Numbered from the stretch's first letter, positions 12,701 through 25,700 are shown. The stretch: 64,000 bases of DNA from Lithospermum erythrorhizon (GCA_019722365.1 JADFUC010000391.1:1922001-1986000); one strand, 5' to 3'. Numbers and translations: made by a program. Notes: a model not told the origin generated them from the letters alone.

Positions 12701-13700
12701 AAGCTGATGGCTGTGATCATCTATAATTCCGTATGTCGACGACATACTTATCATCGGAAACAAATTTAGGAGTTACTAAACTCTCGCCATGATTGGTCAG
12801 GCAAATGTTTCTCAACGAAGGACTTAGGCGTAAGCACAATATATACTTGGAATAAAGATCCAATCGATCGAGCCAGAGGTCGATTGGACTTCACGATACT
12901 TACGCTGGTCAGTAATCGCAGCGTTCAACACAGTAATTCCAAGAAGCGGCAATTTACGAGACACGGAGTTCAACTCGCAGAGCACGCTGTCCCACTACTA
13001 GTGCCGAGATGAACGTAATGGTAGCGACATACCTTATGCTCGCCATAGGATCCATCATGGCGCTATGTCACAAGACTAGACCCGATGCGGTCTTACGCAC
13101 TAAGCGTGTAACCGCAGATACCAAGCCAATCCAGCAAAGCCACCGATCGCAGCTGGAAGCCGCGCATCTCAAGTATCTCGAGGAGAACTAAAGATGCTTT
13201 CTGGTATATGAAGTGGAGATGAGGAGTTAGCAAAGGACAAGGCCTGACGCCCGCTTTTCAACCGACAAAGACGATCATCGCTCCCAAATTGCATGTATTT
13301 GTCTCAACTGGAGCAAGATCTTCGAGGAGTTCCAAACGTAGTACCATGGTCGATTCTTCTACCACGTAACTGAGTACATCGCAGTCAGTCTGCCGCTTAA
13401 AGAAGTATGTTGATAAAGAAGTTCGTGGACCGAATTTGGTGTGGTACCCCAACATCGGTGACCATTGAGCTGCTCAGGACAATATCAAGCAATAAATTGC
13501 CAAGTGAACTCCCAGCACACCACAAATCCAAGCACGACTTCTAGTATCACCCGATTAGATATGCTTGATAGAGGATGTCAGCAGCAAGTAGAACAGAGGT
13601 CAATCTCGCCGACTTTACTAAACCACTAAGTCGCAAAGATTATTATAACTGAATTCAGACAGATGTCGCAGCCGTGTGCTAGGTTAAGGGGAGTCGCATG
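9793..13700 (+). pseudogene. Copia gag-pol remnant
   Basis: Pieces appear in copia order but in several frames with stops. There is gag (SFQIQYEKVATYD near 10095) and a CCHC zinc knuckle (CHYCGNPGHR near 10565). A protease segment (VLDTGCGSHIC-like near 10705) is followed by the stretch ending YYVPAICRNIISISVLNNDG (10875-10930). Integrase (YPMRHKHESFEKFKEFQNEV at 11369-11428, then LRSDRAENIE) includes the acidic site region. Reverse transcriptase and RNase H debris extends to a TKPLSRKDYY-like end near 13620-13650. Stops and frameshifts are frequent, so no polyprotein can be made. Class is clear; individual borders are not. Confidence 0.8.
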
Positions 13701-14240
13701 TATCTATTGTGTTATGTGAACAAATATTTGAATATTATTGCTTCTTATATTTTAATATATTTGTTTGCTATGACTATATGTTTGAATTCTACATATAATT
13801 ATATATTAGTTGGGACTGACGAGTGAAAGGTTAAATCCCTAGGTTAGTCTATGTTTTCTAGAGAGGTAACATGAATTGTTAATTACACCTCTTCAAGCCT
13901 AGAAACATAGGATAGCCAAAGGCCTTGGTCGATGTCGATAGTTAGGCGACAAGCACTCATGATCAATATTTGTGTTTTGATTAGTGATCAAGATTGGATC
14001 ACGTAGCCTCGCAGGACTAGATCAATACTGGCCGGTCCGTGACTGGGAGCCGGTATGACCGAAACGACCATAGAAGATATGTATATCCGTGTCCTATGAC
14101 ATTTTTTAGAATTTTAGGTTCGCCAATTCTAGACCTACGATATATAACTATCTCGTGTTATACAAGCTCAGACTTTTGACTATGACCAACCGCCCGCTTA
14201 AAATGGCAAAAGGTTCGGAGTTTTTTTGTGATGTTGGGAT

Positions 14241-14282
14241 TAAACGTGGTACCGCTGCGACTGTAACGGTACCACGCTTAAA
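14241..14282. repeat. Imperfect palindrome with GGTACC arms (hAT subterminal motif)
   Basis: The arms are ttaaacgtggtacc and ggtaccacgcttaa, separated by about 14 bp. The same words recur at 16860-17180 and near 5890, which ties this spot to the hAT element and not to the copia insert. Short AACGG-type repeats are known transposase binding sites in Ac-like hAT elements; that role here is inference. Confidence 0.5.
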
Positions 14283-14559
14283 TCAATAAGTTTAAAAACA
14301 ATAGAGTCTATTTGTATGGGAATAAAAGAACATTTTATTATTTTGAGCCGCTCACGCTTATACTGCAGGCGGCCAGAGTTTATACGAAGCCTTCAATAAT
14401 AAGCGTGTTAAGTTACAAAATCCAATTTAATCATCATAAATTAATTCATCTTCGACTCTTTGTCGGAGTCTTTTCAACGCCTATTGTGTTGCTCTTCTTC
14501 GCTTCCTTTCAATTTCTTCAATGTCACTAAGATCATCGAACATATCTTTTTCCTTTCGC

Positions 14560-16420
14560 TCACGACCGTCTTTATCTGCGATCCTATGTCGGCCGCCGCC
14601 CAACTTTGACGACACACATACTTCAATCACCGAGCTTGTAAGTCTTGGAACGCCTTTGAGTGTATTGTAGCCGCTTCATGCTAAATGCGGATTCACCGGC
14701 TATTGCCGACATGTGATAGAAAATATTTCTTTTGCCATTCAGAGCAAGACCGAAACAAGGCTTCCTCGTCACTTCCACCATTTGTATTTATATCAAAAGG
14801 ATTTTATCATTATATTGACTCAATTCAAAGTTAGTAGTTAAATATCGAGTTAACTCATTCGTGTCTTGTGAGCGATTGACTCACTTTCACCCAAAGCCTT
14901 TGTAACGCATTTCTAAGGTGATCATGTTGACTTCGTGATTTTAATCCCCATGCGGGCCACATTAAACTTTGTATACTACTGAAGGTGCTTAATTCACTGG
15001 CCCATACCTTGATTTGAGATTTGCTATACATGCTATACATATACGCTTCAATTCCATCTTTCCATTTTTGAACATCAAAACTCTTTTTAGTTCGATTGTG
15101 CTGGTAGTAAAGATTCATAATACGCATTTTACATAGAAATTAAAATGCTTTAATTTAGCATTAGGATCCAAGATTATACCAATTGTATATGCATGCGGAT
15201 AGATGAAAATATTTTAAAACTTATCTTCCATATTCGAATCATATTCTAGCAACATAATCATTTCTATGTTTAGTCATATGAATGGGAGAGATTAATCCAC
15301 ATTCTAAAGCAAGATGAATATTTGGCTCCGGATTGAGTTGAAAAACTTTAGACATAATCTTTAAGTGGCTCTAAAACTTAAGTAATTCTATGCAATTACT
15401 GTTTCCAATTAGTATATGTGAGCCGGTATAATACCACCTAATCGGAGCATACTTCTCATAAAAATCGGAGATTTCTTCCTTATACATATGCACGAATCCA
15501 GTAGATCGTAAGTCGAAGCCCCATCTAGTTTCACAATCCAAAATTAATTTCTAAACTTTTACCGAAGCCTCAACCATTTTTTTATATTCACAAGTTTCTC
15601 TTACCCCGCCATTAACAACAAAATTAACGGCTTACGAATTGGTAAAATAAACTCATCCCAAAACAACATTGGTTCCATCTTTTAGCAACTAATCAAGGAC
15701 GACATAAACATCTAACATGAAAAGTTCACTAAAAATCCGTTTAATAGGCCTCTTTAATTTTTCGAATAAATTCAGATACGACGATTATCAAATGAAATTG
15801 AAGTAATCTTATTCAAATATTTGTAATCATTGGCACATGTAAGTATACCTTCCGAAATTTGAATATTGTTATGTTTTGGCACCGATCTAAAATATATACT
15901 TCTCCTTTGCAAGCACCCAATCTTGATCAATCCAATGACATGTTACACAAGACCAAAATCCAAAAGACACCAATATCACTAGTCAAACACATTTTATAAG
16001 GCAAATTCATAAGAGTCAAGGCCTTGTGAAGCTCTCTTTTCATTTTAAAATATTTAAAAGCATAGTTCAGAAGTAGTACGAGGATACGTATAGCTCGGGA
16101 TTAACGACATTTTGAATCCATTTAGTAAAACACCACGCCAATGATTAAAAGGCAAAGAACTACCGATTACAAATTTCATAGTTTCAATCCTATAAGCCAA
16201 GATGCTAAAAAAGTTCTTACCGTTTGGATATCAATAGCCCTGGTGTATCACCCTCCCACCACTATCTTTTAGTGATCTTGGCTTAATTCGCTGTTAGTCT
16301 AGCAAGATGACCGTTCCCCCTTTACCCCCAATCTACCCATGATAGAGTAGCCTTACAATTTATACAAGGTCGTTTGTTTTCACTTGTCTCCATGAAAATA
16401 TTTCCAAATCCATGAAGTTT
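14560..16420 (-). pseudogene. hAT transposase remnant
   Basis: Three hallmarks occur in the right order on the minus strand. A BED zinc-finger remnant lies at about 16291-16372 (RPCINCKATLSW, then GNGHLARLTA). The hAT core phrase CVTCHWIDQDWVLAKEKYIF is at about 15897-15953. A C-terminal dimerisation segment resembling SAFSMKRLQYTQRRSKTYKL is at about 14634-14695, followed by an acidic tail. Stops and frameshifts separate them; the core phrase runs into a stop. The protein family excises and reinserts hAT elements. This copy cannot be functional. An open frame at 14855-15127 is a surviving piece of it. Confidence 0.7.
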
Positions 16421-16859
16421 TTTTCCTTTCATTAGTAGTATCCGTAGCACTAGATTGAGAGTTAATAATGGGTAGTTCGCCATAATGGTATCATCATCCT
16501 CTCAAATTAACATAATCATTACACATGTATTACTAGCACTAGCACTTTGAACATTTTTACCAAGATTACGTTGATATTAATTTAAAAACAAAAATATCAC
16601 AATTTATAAAAAGTTGGTAACAATACCTGAACCGGATATGGAGCAACGATTGTGGTAGATTGAAACGAACAGTTCCCACGCCGAGATAGAATCCTTAAAT
16701 TTCACATAATTCTTCAATATAAGATTTTGAGATTGCTTGTTATCAAGTTGAAGCTCATACAAATGATCGTGGAATCGCGAGAAATGAAGGAAGGTATTAT
16801 CCCTTTATGCACCTCTCCACGGTTTTTTGACTTTCAGAAGAATATGCAGAACGCTGATT

Positions 16860-17330
16860 TAACCAGCATCACGTTACCAACGGAAAGATAATGTTATTTA
16901 GTACTAAACGCAGGCACCGCTTGATTTAAACCGCACTAATGCTTATTGCAAAACAGTCGCTATATACCGCTGCAATAAACGGTACCGTTTAAATCAAACT
17001 ACCACGCTATTCATACAAAGAATGCTATTACAACATGTATCGTTACAAAATCCGTCAAGAAAGGACAACGTGGTACCGTTTAAACCATCCACACGCTTGT
17101 TCCGTAAAACTAATGCATTATTATTAATTTATTGCAGGACAAACGCTGCATCATAGTATTAAACAATACCACGCAGCGCCTACGTGCCCCTTTAAAAATG
17201 GCCGAACCTTAACAGGCCAGCACCCCCTTAACGGCCTGCCTGTCATAAGCGCCTGACCGTCGAACACGCATCCTGACCTGGCTCTGCTCATGGGCCGGGC
17301 CAGGCCTACCTCGATTCGCTACCATGTCTA
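16860..17330. repeat. Right subterminal and terminal region of the hAT element
   Basis: It holds several copies of AACGGTACCGTTTAAA-like words (for example near 16978 and 17090) and ends in a GC-rich block with GGGCCGGGCCAGGCC. The final 20 bp (17311-17330) pair as an inverted repeat with 5621-5640. Together these mark the promoter-side end, since the transposase reads leftward from here. Confidence 0.5.
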
Positions 17331-18135
17331 GAGAATTAAACTGACAGATGAATAAATTACCAGAACGGAATATGAGTCTGCTTCACACCTACCTACCCCT
17401 ATACGGCACAAACTTTAATTTCTTCATAATTGACTCTTGATGATACAAATTATTTTTACAAATTTATAAATTAATAAACTATTCCATCTAATAAACTAAT
17501 ACCACCACTTAATGATACCTGCTTATGAATTATAATGGCTCGCCTCCTTGTGGATATGATCAAAACAGTTTCTGTTTTCACATACCTACTTCTTTGAGCT
17601 TCTCTCAAAAATACCAATATGAAACCTATATAGTCATCCCCCAACAACCCCCGTTCTCGAATTTTTAGGTGTAGAAATAGTAGTACCATTTTGTTGCCAC
17701 TCAATAACTCTCAATGTTATACGTAAAAACTCCAACCTAAATAATTTCTAAATCTTTACATATTACTTTCTCCAATCTATCAAAATTTTACCTTTACTTT
17801 TACTTGATCATATAAAAATTTAATACAACTTTATCTTAATATTTCAACTTTTATTTCTTATTACTTGATCATATAAAAATTTTAATACAATCTCTATTCC
17901 ATTATTTCTAAACCTTTTATTTCTTATTAATAAAGTATTTTTTTTCATTATTAATTAAAATATTTTTTGATCAAGTATTTTCTATAGCATATTGATACTA
18001 TTAATTAATCTTTTAATAAAATATTTTCTTTTTAACTCCATAATCAATTAAATTGTAACGAAATAATTATAAATTATACACCATTATAATACAATCAGCT
18101 CAACACCATTCTTCTCCCCCATTATATTTGTACAA
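17331..18135. other. Intergenic, 5' flank of PHT4;2
   Basis: This is AT-rich sequence with no supported gene. Two similar stretches near 17805 and 17863 share cttgatcatataaaaatttaa, a local direct duplication. The last part should contain the PHT4;2 promoter and 5' untranslated region. Confidence 0.45.
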
Positions 18136-21100
18136 ATGGCATCATTCATACAATCAAGAATGCACCTAAATTCTTCATTAAATCATGAATCATGCAACTA
18201 TATCACTTCAAATTCGACGTTGATCAAATTCAACAAAAATAACCATTTGGGTACTCAGAAAACCACTTCATGTAAATGGTTGAACGTTATCTCATTTGGT
18301 TCTTCGCATTTTGGTGGTGTGAAAGTGAAGGAGAATAATAATACTTTGAAGAAGAAAATAGGAAGCAATACAATAAGGTGTACTGCAGAGGGAGTAGAAA
18401 GAGGGCGGTTTCGTGGCGGCGAAGAAGGGAGGTTTGTGGTGGCGGAGAGGTTGAAGGTGGTGGCGTTATTGGGTGGGGTTATGTGTTTGTGTAATGCAGA
18501 TAGAGTTGTTATGTCTGTTGCCATTGTACCTTTGGCTGCTAAACATGGTTGGAATAGTTCTTTCTTGGGCATTGTTCAGGTAAACTTTGACTTTTTAATG
18601 TACTACTTAAAAATTTACAGGTTCTTTGATAACGATACTCTATTTTTAGTATGAAAATTGATGGAAAAAATAAAAGAATGAAGTAATATGAATATATATG
18701 ATCAATGAACTTAATCGCATAATATAATTCACTGATTTCACTTAACAACTAGTTGTAATCACCGATTACCTTCCAATCTTTTTGTTGCTTTATGTAATGA
18801 TTTGGAATTTATTGTCCTAAAAAGGCAGGACTTTTTGAGTTTAATGGTAAGAAGGAATGGAGGCAAATTAGAACTTTTGGTGTTCGGTTGTCGGAGTATA
18901 TTCTACCTTTTTTCGATGTCTATTTTAGTATTTACTTGTTTTGAAATTTATGCAAATTGAATGGTCATATCATAACTATTGGTGATATGCTTAATACATG
19001 TTGCACAGTATTTTAAAACGAGATACATGAAAATGAAAATAAACATGAAAAAGTAGGTGAATATCTTTCCGGGTGGGGGTGGGGGTGGGGGTTATCAATT
19101 TGGCAGTGTTGTTGTTGATTCGTCGTTTGACTGTATGTAGTCAGGTCCTTACATATATTGCTTGATTTTGATGTCTTCATCAGACAGTAGGAATGGGTCA
19201 GAAGCCATTAGTCGTCCGTAGATCAGGTCCTAGTCGAAGGTAGTTAGTTGGCTAGTCTTTGTTTATTATTTTTGACACAATAATCTCCATATCAAAAACC
19301 AATATTAGTGAAATGTGGGACAGAAAAAAATTGTTGGTTGGTTGTACAAAGTAAAATAATTTTGGAATTTCAAACGTTTATATTATTATTATAAAATATT
19401 GATCATGTGACAACAACGATTGTTGATAATTGATATTGATACTTCATAAAATTGATAATGTCATAACAATGAGAAAGCAAAGACATTTTGTTGTTATATG
19501 ATCAACATTTTGTAGTAACTATATAAATATTGAGGTTTTGATATCACGAACCAAGATTCATCATAGTATAACAACATAAAAAATGTTATTTCATCTATTG
19601 GACTTACGACATTGTAGTAGGTGTGGTTGTGGAGGTTGTTAGGTTGAAGTAAGAATGAGGTTTGGTGGCATTTGTAATTTACCAACTTTTTTGTTGATGC
19701 TTCTTGCATGTGTATATGGAGTGGATTGGTCCATGAAATGTAGGTGAACATTTGAAGTTCTCTTATTATTAGTGTCATTTCCTTGTCAAAATTTGTTGAG
19801 TTTCTTGTATGGTATCAAATTATTGATGCATGGAAGAGTATACGACACAAGCGTTTCTTTGCTCCACCCTTGAGCTACTTGTCCATAGTTTTCATTTCTG
19901 GTGTACCAAAACTCCTTTGCTGTTTAGTGCTATCCAAAGATCATATATCAAACAAAAACATGACCATAGTAAACTTTGGTGCATTTTTAAGGCTCTTTTA
20001 TGAAATCTGCCCCAATCGAACGAGAAAACCTTGAGATCCCAAAAGGAATGTCCAGCGACTAAAGTAATTTGATGTTCTTCGTTTTTGATGACTTAAGTTA
20101 AACCTCTGATTTCAAACAAAGAAGCAGAGTGAATGGAGAGATACTCGATGTTCAAAAACATGCCATTTTGATTTATCACCCGTTAAGCTTGAGAAATGTT
20201 TCACTTAAATTCATAAATCTTAAAGGGTGTAGAGTCTTACTGAATTGGCATAGAATTCACTTAAATTCATTTTAATATGTACTAAAAATGTATGTGATGC
20301 AACGGCTTTGTTATAGTCTTCATTCCTATGGGGATACATATTGTCATCAACTGTTGGAGGAGCTTTGGTGGATAAATATGGTGGGAAGAAAGTGATTGCT
20401 TGGGGAGCAGGTTTATGGTCCCTGGCAACACTCCTCACTCCATGGGCTTCAAATCACTCCACGATCACCCTCTTGGTTATGCGCGCCTTCTTTGGACTTG
20501 CTGAAGGCGTCGCAATGCCTGCTATGAACACCCTATTATCAAGGTAATTCTATTGTGGGTGATAATGATAATATAGTTAAATTCTGTGACCTGAATATTT
20601 CCTGTGGATCTACATAGCAGTTCCTTTAGGTGGTTTCAAGCCATGAGCGTGCAACAGCAGTTGAATTCAATGGGAGGCTTCCATATTGAAATGTTGTAGG
20701 TTTAGTTCTAGCTCCTGTTTCTTTTGATGTCATCCATTGGCATCTCTGGTCCTTTATCCTTCGACTCTCGGCTTCTCTGGTTGTCATATTTATTGTCTCT
20801 GGGTCACAAAATGACCCACGAGATAGCAAGTATGTGGAGCGATCAGAGCTTCGTTTGATTCAGGCTGGAAAGTCTGATGCTAAAGTGAAAAAGGGGAAAC
20901 TTCCATCTCTGCAACTCTTGTTCTCAAAGCTTCCAACATGGGCTATTATATTTGCTAATATGATGAACAATTGGGTATGTTTTTGTTCTCTAATATCTAC
21001 ATATCAAGTTGAGAGTTAGTTTTTCTGTTCTATTGACATTTTCATACATCGAAACTATGATATGTAGTGTAACTACCAAAGTACCAATTAAAAGTTTAAC

Positions 21101-22069
21101 TAGATTTTGGTACTCATAAAGTCATAATTACATGCAGGGATACTTTGTTCTTCTCACATGGATGCCAGTTTACTTCAAAACTGTGAGTATCTCATCTATT
21201 GACACGAAAAAATTTCATAATTTTCTTTTATATCAAAGTCAGCTTAAATTCCATCTTTCCTCGTCTGGTATCAGGTATTTAACGTTAACTTAAAGCAAGC
21301 GGCTTGGTTCAGCGCAGTACCATGGGGAACAATGGCGATCTCAGGCTATATTGCTGGGGTTATTTCAGATTTCTTGATCAAATCAGGGTACACCTTAACA
21401 GTAGTCCGGAAAATGATGCAGGTATCCTTTGATAAATTTCAGATATCCAAGTATACTACAGTATATGTTTCTAAAACGAAACCTGACTAGTTATCGATTC
21501 TCAGTCTATAGGTTTCATTGGACCTGGAGTTTCATTGCTCTGTTTGAACTACGCCAAAACGCCAGAAATGGCATCAGTCTATATTACATTAGCCCTGAGT
21601 TTGAGCTCTTTCAGCCAAGCCGGCTTTTTCCTGAATATGCAAGTAAGAATTAGCAATTCACTTTGTTTTAGTTCATGTTCCTGTATAACAAGTAAAATAT
21701 TCGATGAGTATGAGCTTATCTAACCTCTCTAAATTGGTACTTTTAACAGGATATTGCACCAGAGTGTGCAGGATTTCTTCATGGTATGTTAATTCTTCCA
21801 AATAATGTGTTCTTGAACATCTTTACACGTTCATTACAGTTGAATTTTTACTTAACGGTTAGTTTTAGCAGTCTTTCTGATTGAATCATTTTGAAACAGG
21901 TATTTCAAATTCAGCTGGGACATTTGCAGCTATCTTAAGTACAGTAGGAACCGGTTTTTTCGTCCAGTGGTTGGGGTCTTTCCAGGCTTTCCTAGTCCTC
22001 ACTGCATGTCTCTACTTCGCCGCGGCCATCTTCTGGAACCTCTTCGCCACAGCAGAGAGAGTATTCTAG
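18136..22069 (+). CDS. PHT4;2: Probable anion transporter, chloroplastic (PHT4;2-like); exon 3 corrupted as read
   Basis: It is a plastid-envelope major-facilitator transporter of the PHT4 family (Pi/anion transport; PHT4;2 acts mainly in heterotrophic plastids). Exons by GT-AG and frame: 18136-18579, 20317-20543, 20630-20974, 21138-21182, 21275-21421, 21505-21642, 21750-21783, 21900-22069. Exon 1 has a Ser/Asn/Lys-rich transit region and the first membrane helix (VVALLGGVMCLCNADRVVMS). Later exons give GGALVDKYGGKKVIAWG, RSELRLIQAGK, WMPVYFKTVFNVNLKQAAWF and the end FATAERVF. Exon 3 between about 20635 and 20830 has at least seven small indels relative to the copy at 1310-1520, so the frame breaks as given. 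The rest is clean, so this may be sequence error and not gene death. Confidence 0.85.
18580..20316. other. Long first intron of PHT4;2
   Basis: The intron is about 1.74 kb, from GTAAAC to TTATAG. It contains a G-run cluster at 19071-19092. A segment at about 19500-20100 differs in character and may be an old insertion; I could not identify it. Confidence 0.6.
19071..19092 (+). other. Four-run G tract (possible G-quadruplex)
   Basis: Four G runs of 3, 5, 5 and 5 are separated by single T residues. This fits the simple G-quadruplex pattern with one-base loops. It lies on the coding strand within PHT4;2 intron 1. Folding is inferred. Confidence 0.6.
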
Positions 22070-22784
22070 GCCGAAGACTTCCATTCTTTTCCAGCACAGC
22101 CCTGCCAATTACAAGTCAAGCTGGTTGCTATGATTACATTCAAATATGGTTGAAATGACTTCTTGAGATGTGATAGATTATATAGGTTGTAATATACTGA
22201 CATTATATACAAATAGTAGGGGGTTTTGTCTGTCCCAAATTAGAAGGGTGAGCCCAATTTAGGTTGGAATGTATATTGCAAATGATTTTTACACAATCTG
22301 GACTAAAATTATTCAGTAATCACTTCTAGTTCAATCAAATTACAGAATGAACATTCTTAAAGAAATGAAGACAATAATGCATCATCACTAGTGCTGTGTG
22401 TAAACATCTCTGTGTACAATTTGTAACTAAAGTGATCAGGAGATTTGGCATAAAAATCAATGACAGATGTTCAGTTCATGAGTTTTCATTATCTAGGCCA
22501 GAAAGAAAGAACATGTTACTCTATGAAATTATTCTGGTGTTGAATTGCTGATACAAGTTTTTATCCAAAACTAGGTACTCTAAAGAAGAGCAAAGAGACC
22601 CAAAAACTAACTTGAGGCGCTGCCAAATAATATGTTCCACCATTACAGATCCTTCCTTCAGAGAGATGTCGCACCTCTATCATCGAATCCACTTGAACAA
22701 AGCCGGTAAAAAAATCTCTGGAGTTCAAACATGGTTGAATTTATATGGATCTCTACAGACGTAAAATGCTAGATATCACCCATG
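22070..22784. other. Convergent 3' flanks of PHT4;2 and DEX1
   Basis: No reading frame is supported. The two genes point toward each other here, so both 3' untranslated regions and polyadenylation sites should fall in these 715 bp. Confidence 0.5.
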
Positions 22785-25700
22785 TCACAAGTCAGTGTTT
22801 CGAGAAAATGATGGGAGTGGCATGGCCTCATGTGGGCGAAGAATCACTAGTACACCAAACATCCCAAGCATTGGTAGGACAAGAAGCCACTTTAGCAACT
22901 TGTAATAATATAAATGGAATGTAAGAGAGAAGTCATCAGAGAAATGTATCCCATTCTTGTCCACCATCTCCACCAGAACTGTACCAGCAGTCCTTACCCC
23001 AACAGTTGGAAGCTTAACTCGATGTATTCCATCACGGTCAAAGATATGGTTTTGCTTAATTGTTCTCTCCCCTTGGTAATTGCCCGGAACCAACAAGCTT
23101 ATCTGATTCAACCATAGAGAAAGGGATACAAAATTAAAATCTGTGTTTGACGGGATATATTTAGACGGTTCAAAGATGCAAGTGGGAAAGAACATGCTTC
23201 TTACCGTAACATTGTAAGGAGCTTGAGATCCCGAGGGGAACCTGTATTTGTCCACAATATCTAATTCCACCCAGAAGTTCTTGCCTTCTTCATCACGGAA
23301 AGCTCTTGATGATGGTGTTACATAGATACCTTGACGGTTGAAACGGTTTGCAACATTGTTTCTCCCTTGATTAGGTACTCTCCATGCCTACAATTCATAA
23401 CAAACAAACAATTTCTCTAGGTATAAAATACATCAAAAAATATATTAAGGCTGAACATAAGTCGTATCCTACCTTGAGGGGGTGGTGTGGTGCAGGAGTT
23501 GAGAAACAAAAGACATTTCCATTCATGGTTGTGACTACGAGATCAAGATCATCTCCGCCGTCAACATTATCAGCCAACACCATGCTATATCTGTCATTTG
23601 GAAAGAAAAGTTTAAACTGTACCTAGAACTTGTAGAGCAGTTTGCAGAGAGATTTGGTGATATGAATGAGTAATCAGCTTACGAAGTTTCACCAATGTCC
23701 ACCACATCAGCACAAGATGTTGGTCCATCAATAAGATAGAGATAACCATCAAATGACGTGGTAACTATTGTCAGTCCTTTCTTCTTTTCCCCACGTTTGC
23801 TCAAGTCAACCAGAAGCAATTGATTCATTATTCTACCATGAGTTCTATAAGGATATGGCCGAACAGCTGAACCATCCTTCCCGCTAAGCACGTGTATGTT
23901 CCCCGAAAGAGTTGGGACTACAATATCAGTATGCCCATCCCCATCAACATCGCCAACAACAGGACCCTGGATAAAATATGGCATTTTGCATGTCTTAACC
24001 AATTTACATAACAAGGATCAATCTGACAAAAATTGAAAATTTACAGCAACTTACCTGTGGAATAAGGCTTTTAAGATGTGTTTCCCAAATTTCTTTTCCT
24101 TGAGTAGTCCATGCGGCAACATTTCCATGTGTATCAGTAGTTACTAACTCAATTTTTCCATCGTCATTGATGTCAGCAGCAATGACAGCTCCTTGAATTT
24201 CAGCCATTTCAAGTGGAAACTTCTCTCTGACATTTCCTGAATCACCAACTCTTAGCGCCACCACATAGTATATAACATCATTCAGTATATGCTTTTAACA
24301 CATGCCTTATGACATAAGTAATTCCTCAAATATATAAATAAAAATATTATAAATGAACACTGACATCTAACAGCTCCTTTAACACGTCTAAATGCAAGAC
24401 ATTTGCCACTGAGAACAATTCCATTTACCTGGTAACATTAGTTTGGCAATTCAATTCCTTACATAACAGAATCAGGTCCTTTACTAATTCAAGCTAATCA
24501 CATAACTAGAGCCTCAGGCATCAATTACTCACACGATGTTCTATTTTACTAGTTCAAATTCATCTCATAACTAATAAAGGGCCTCGGAATTCAGCAATGT
24601 GCTGAAACAAAGGGGAGAAACAAGTTATTTAGAGACGAAACATCAACAATTATCTCCCAAAAGACACACAATACAGTTAATTCATAAATATTTCTTGGCA
24701 TGGATACTTGACTTATGATGACAGGAAACTTAAAAATGCATCCCGGGAAATAACACAATATCTGAGGAAGTGGGTGAGAATACTTGCAAAGGAGGGGCTG
24801 AACAGCATAATAAATGCAAATTGGACTATATTGTTCTCCATGCAACATTCACTAGAAAAGCAGATCATCATACTTTGAATTGTATGCCGGGATTGATCCT
24901 ATTTAAGCACCACTGATGATAAATTATTTATAAAAAGAAAATGTAACAATAACCAGCGGAAACAGAAGTGATGCCAAGCACTAACATCCTAAGGACAGAA
25001 GAACTATAGATGATGCAAAAAGTCTCAGGTAGTTTACCCTTGTGATCCAAGACATAGAACAAGCCAAAAGAAGTTCCAACCAAGATGTCCATATTCCCGT
25101 CACCATCTAGATCGACAACTGTTGGGGAAGAATATATGTATGCTCGGAAATCCCCCGTATCAGTACTTTGGTCCAGTTGTGTAGACCATTTAACCTGCTT
25201 TGTTTCCAGATCGAACACAACAATACCTCCAGCAACATATTTTCCAATAGTAATAGAATCACCAAGTTCCTTCAAATGCTCGGGGTTATCGTAGTACCTG
25301 TCAATTATATTTAACCAGATAAAATTCCATTTAATGAGCAGAATATATGAAATTCATCTCATATCATGTACTTGAGATCAATATACCAAATAGAAGTCAG
25401 AATGCACAAAGTATGAAGAAGTTATATATTTTGAGGATAATATTTAGCCCAGAGAACATAAAAGGACCAAACAATTTTTAGCCTAAAATTATGAGGATAA
25501 TATTTATATATAAAACAGATTCAGAGGATAATGTTTATATATAAAACAGAAACATACAGCTGACTGACTATGCCGAGTTAGTAACTTTTGTATCAGTCAA
25601 TTGATCACTTCTCATTATGTCTATTATCGAAGAGTAGGGTAGTTTCCATTTGTCATAATCATAACCTACTGCGCAACAGGGCAGATTATATGCAGTAATC

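Larger units (their letters stand above)
5960..14230 (+). mobile_element. Decayed Ty1/copia retrotransposon nested in the hAT element
   Basis: Order on the plus strand: AT-rich sequence with a TATA-like CCCTATATAAGC near 7381, a primer-binding-site-like GGCATCACGAGCC at 7792-7804 (compare TGGTATCAGAGCC, tRNA-Met type), a long untranslated leader, then gag, protease, integrase and reverse transcriptase/RNase H remnants from about 9790 to 13700. It sits between hAT subterminal motifs on both sides (near 5890 and 14241), so it inserted into the hAT. Both outer borders are estimates. I could not align a 3' LTR to the 5' LTR region, so the element may be truncated at its right end. Confidence 0.65.
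5621..17330 (-). mobile_element. Old hAT-type DNA transposon, split by a copia insertion
   Basis: The two ends match as inverted repeats. The left end at 5621 starts TATACATGGCTATCGAA; the reverse complement of the right end (17330) starts TAGACATGGTAGCGAAT. Both run into a GC-rich stretch built on GGCCTGGGYCGCCCGG-like words (left about 5638-5810, right about 17190-17305). Inside each end are AACGGTACCGYTTAAAT-like motifs (near 5890, 14241-14282 and 16860-17180). A decayed hAT transposase lies on the minus strand between them. The left part is interrupted by a copia retrotransposon. The 8-bp flanks (gagtagac and gagaatta) match only weakly, so a target duplication is not proven. Ends are approximate to a few bases. 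Confidence 0.6.
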
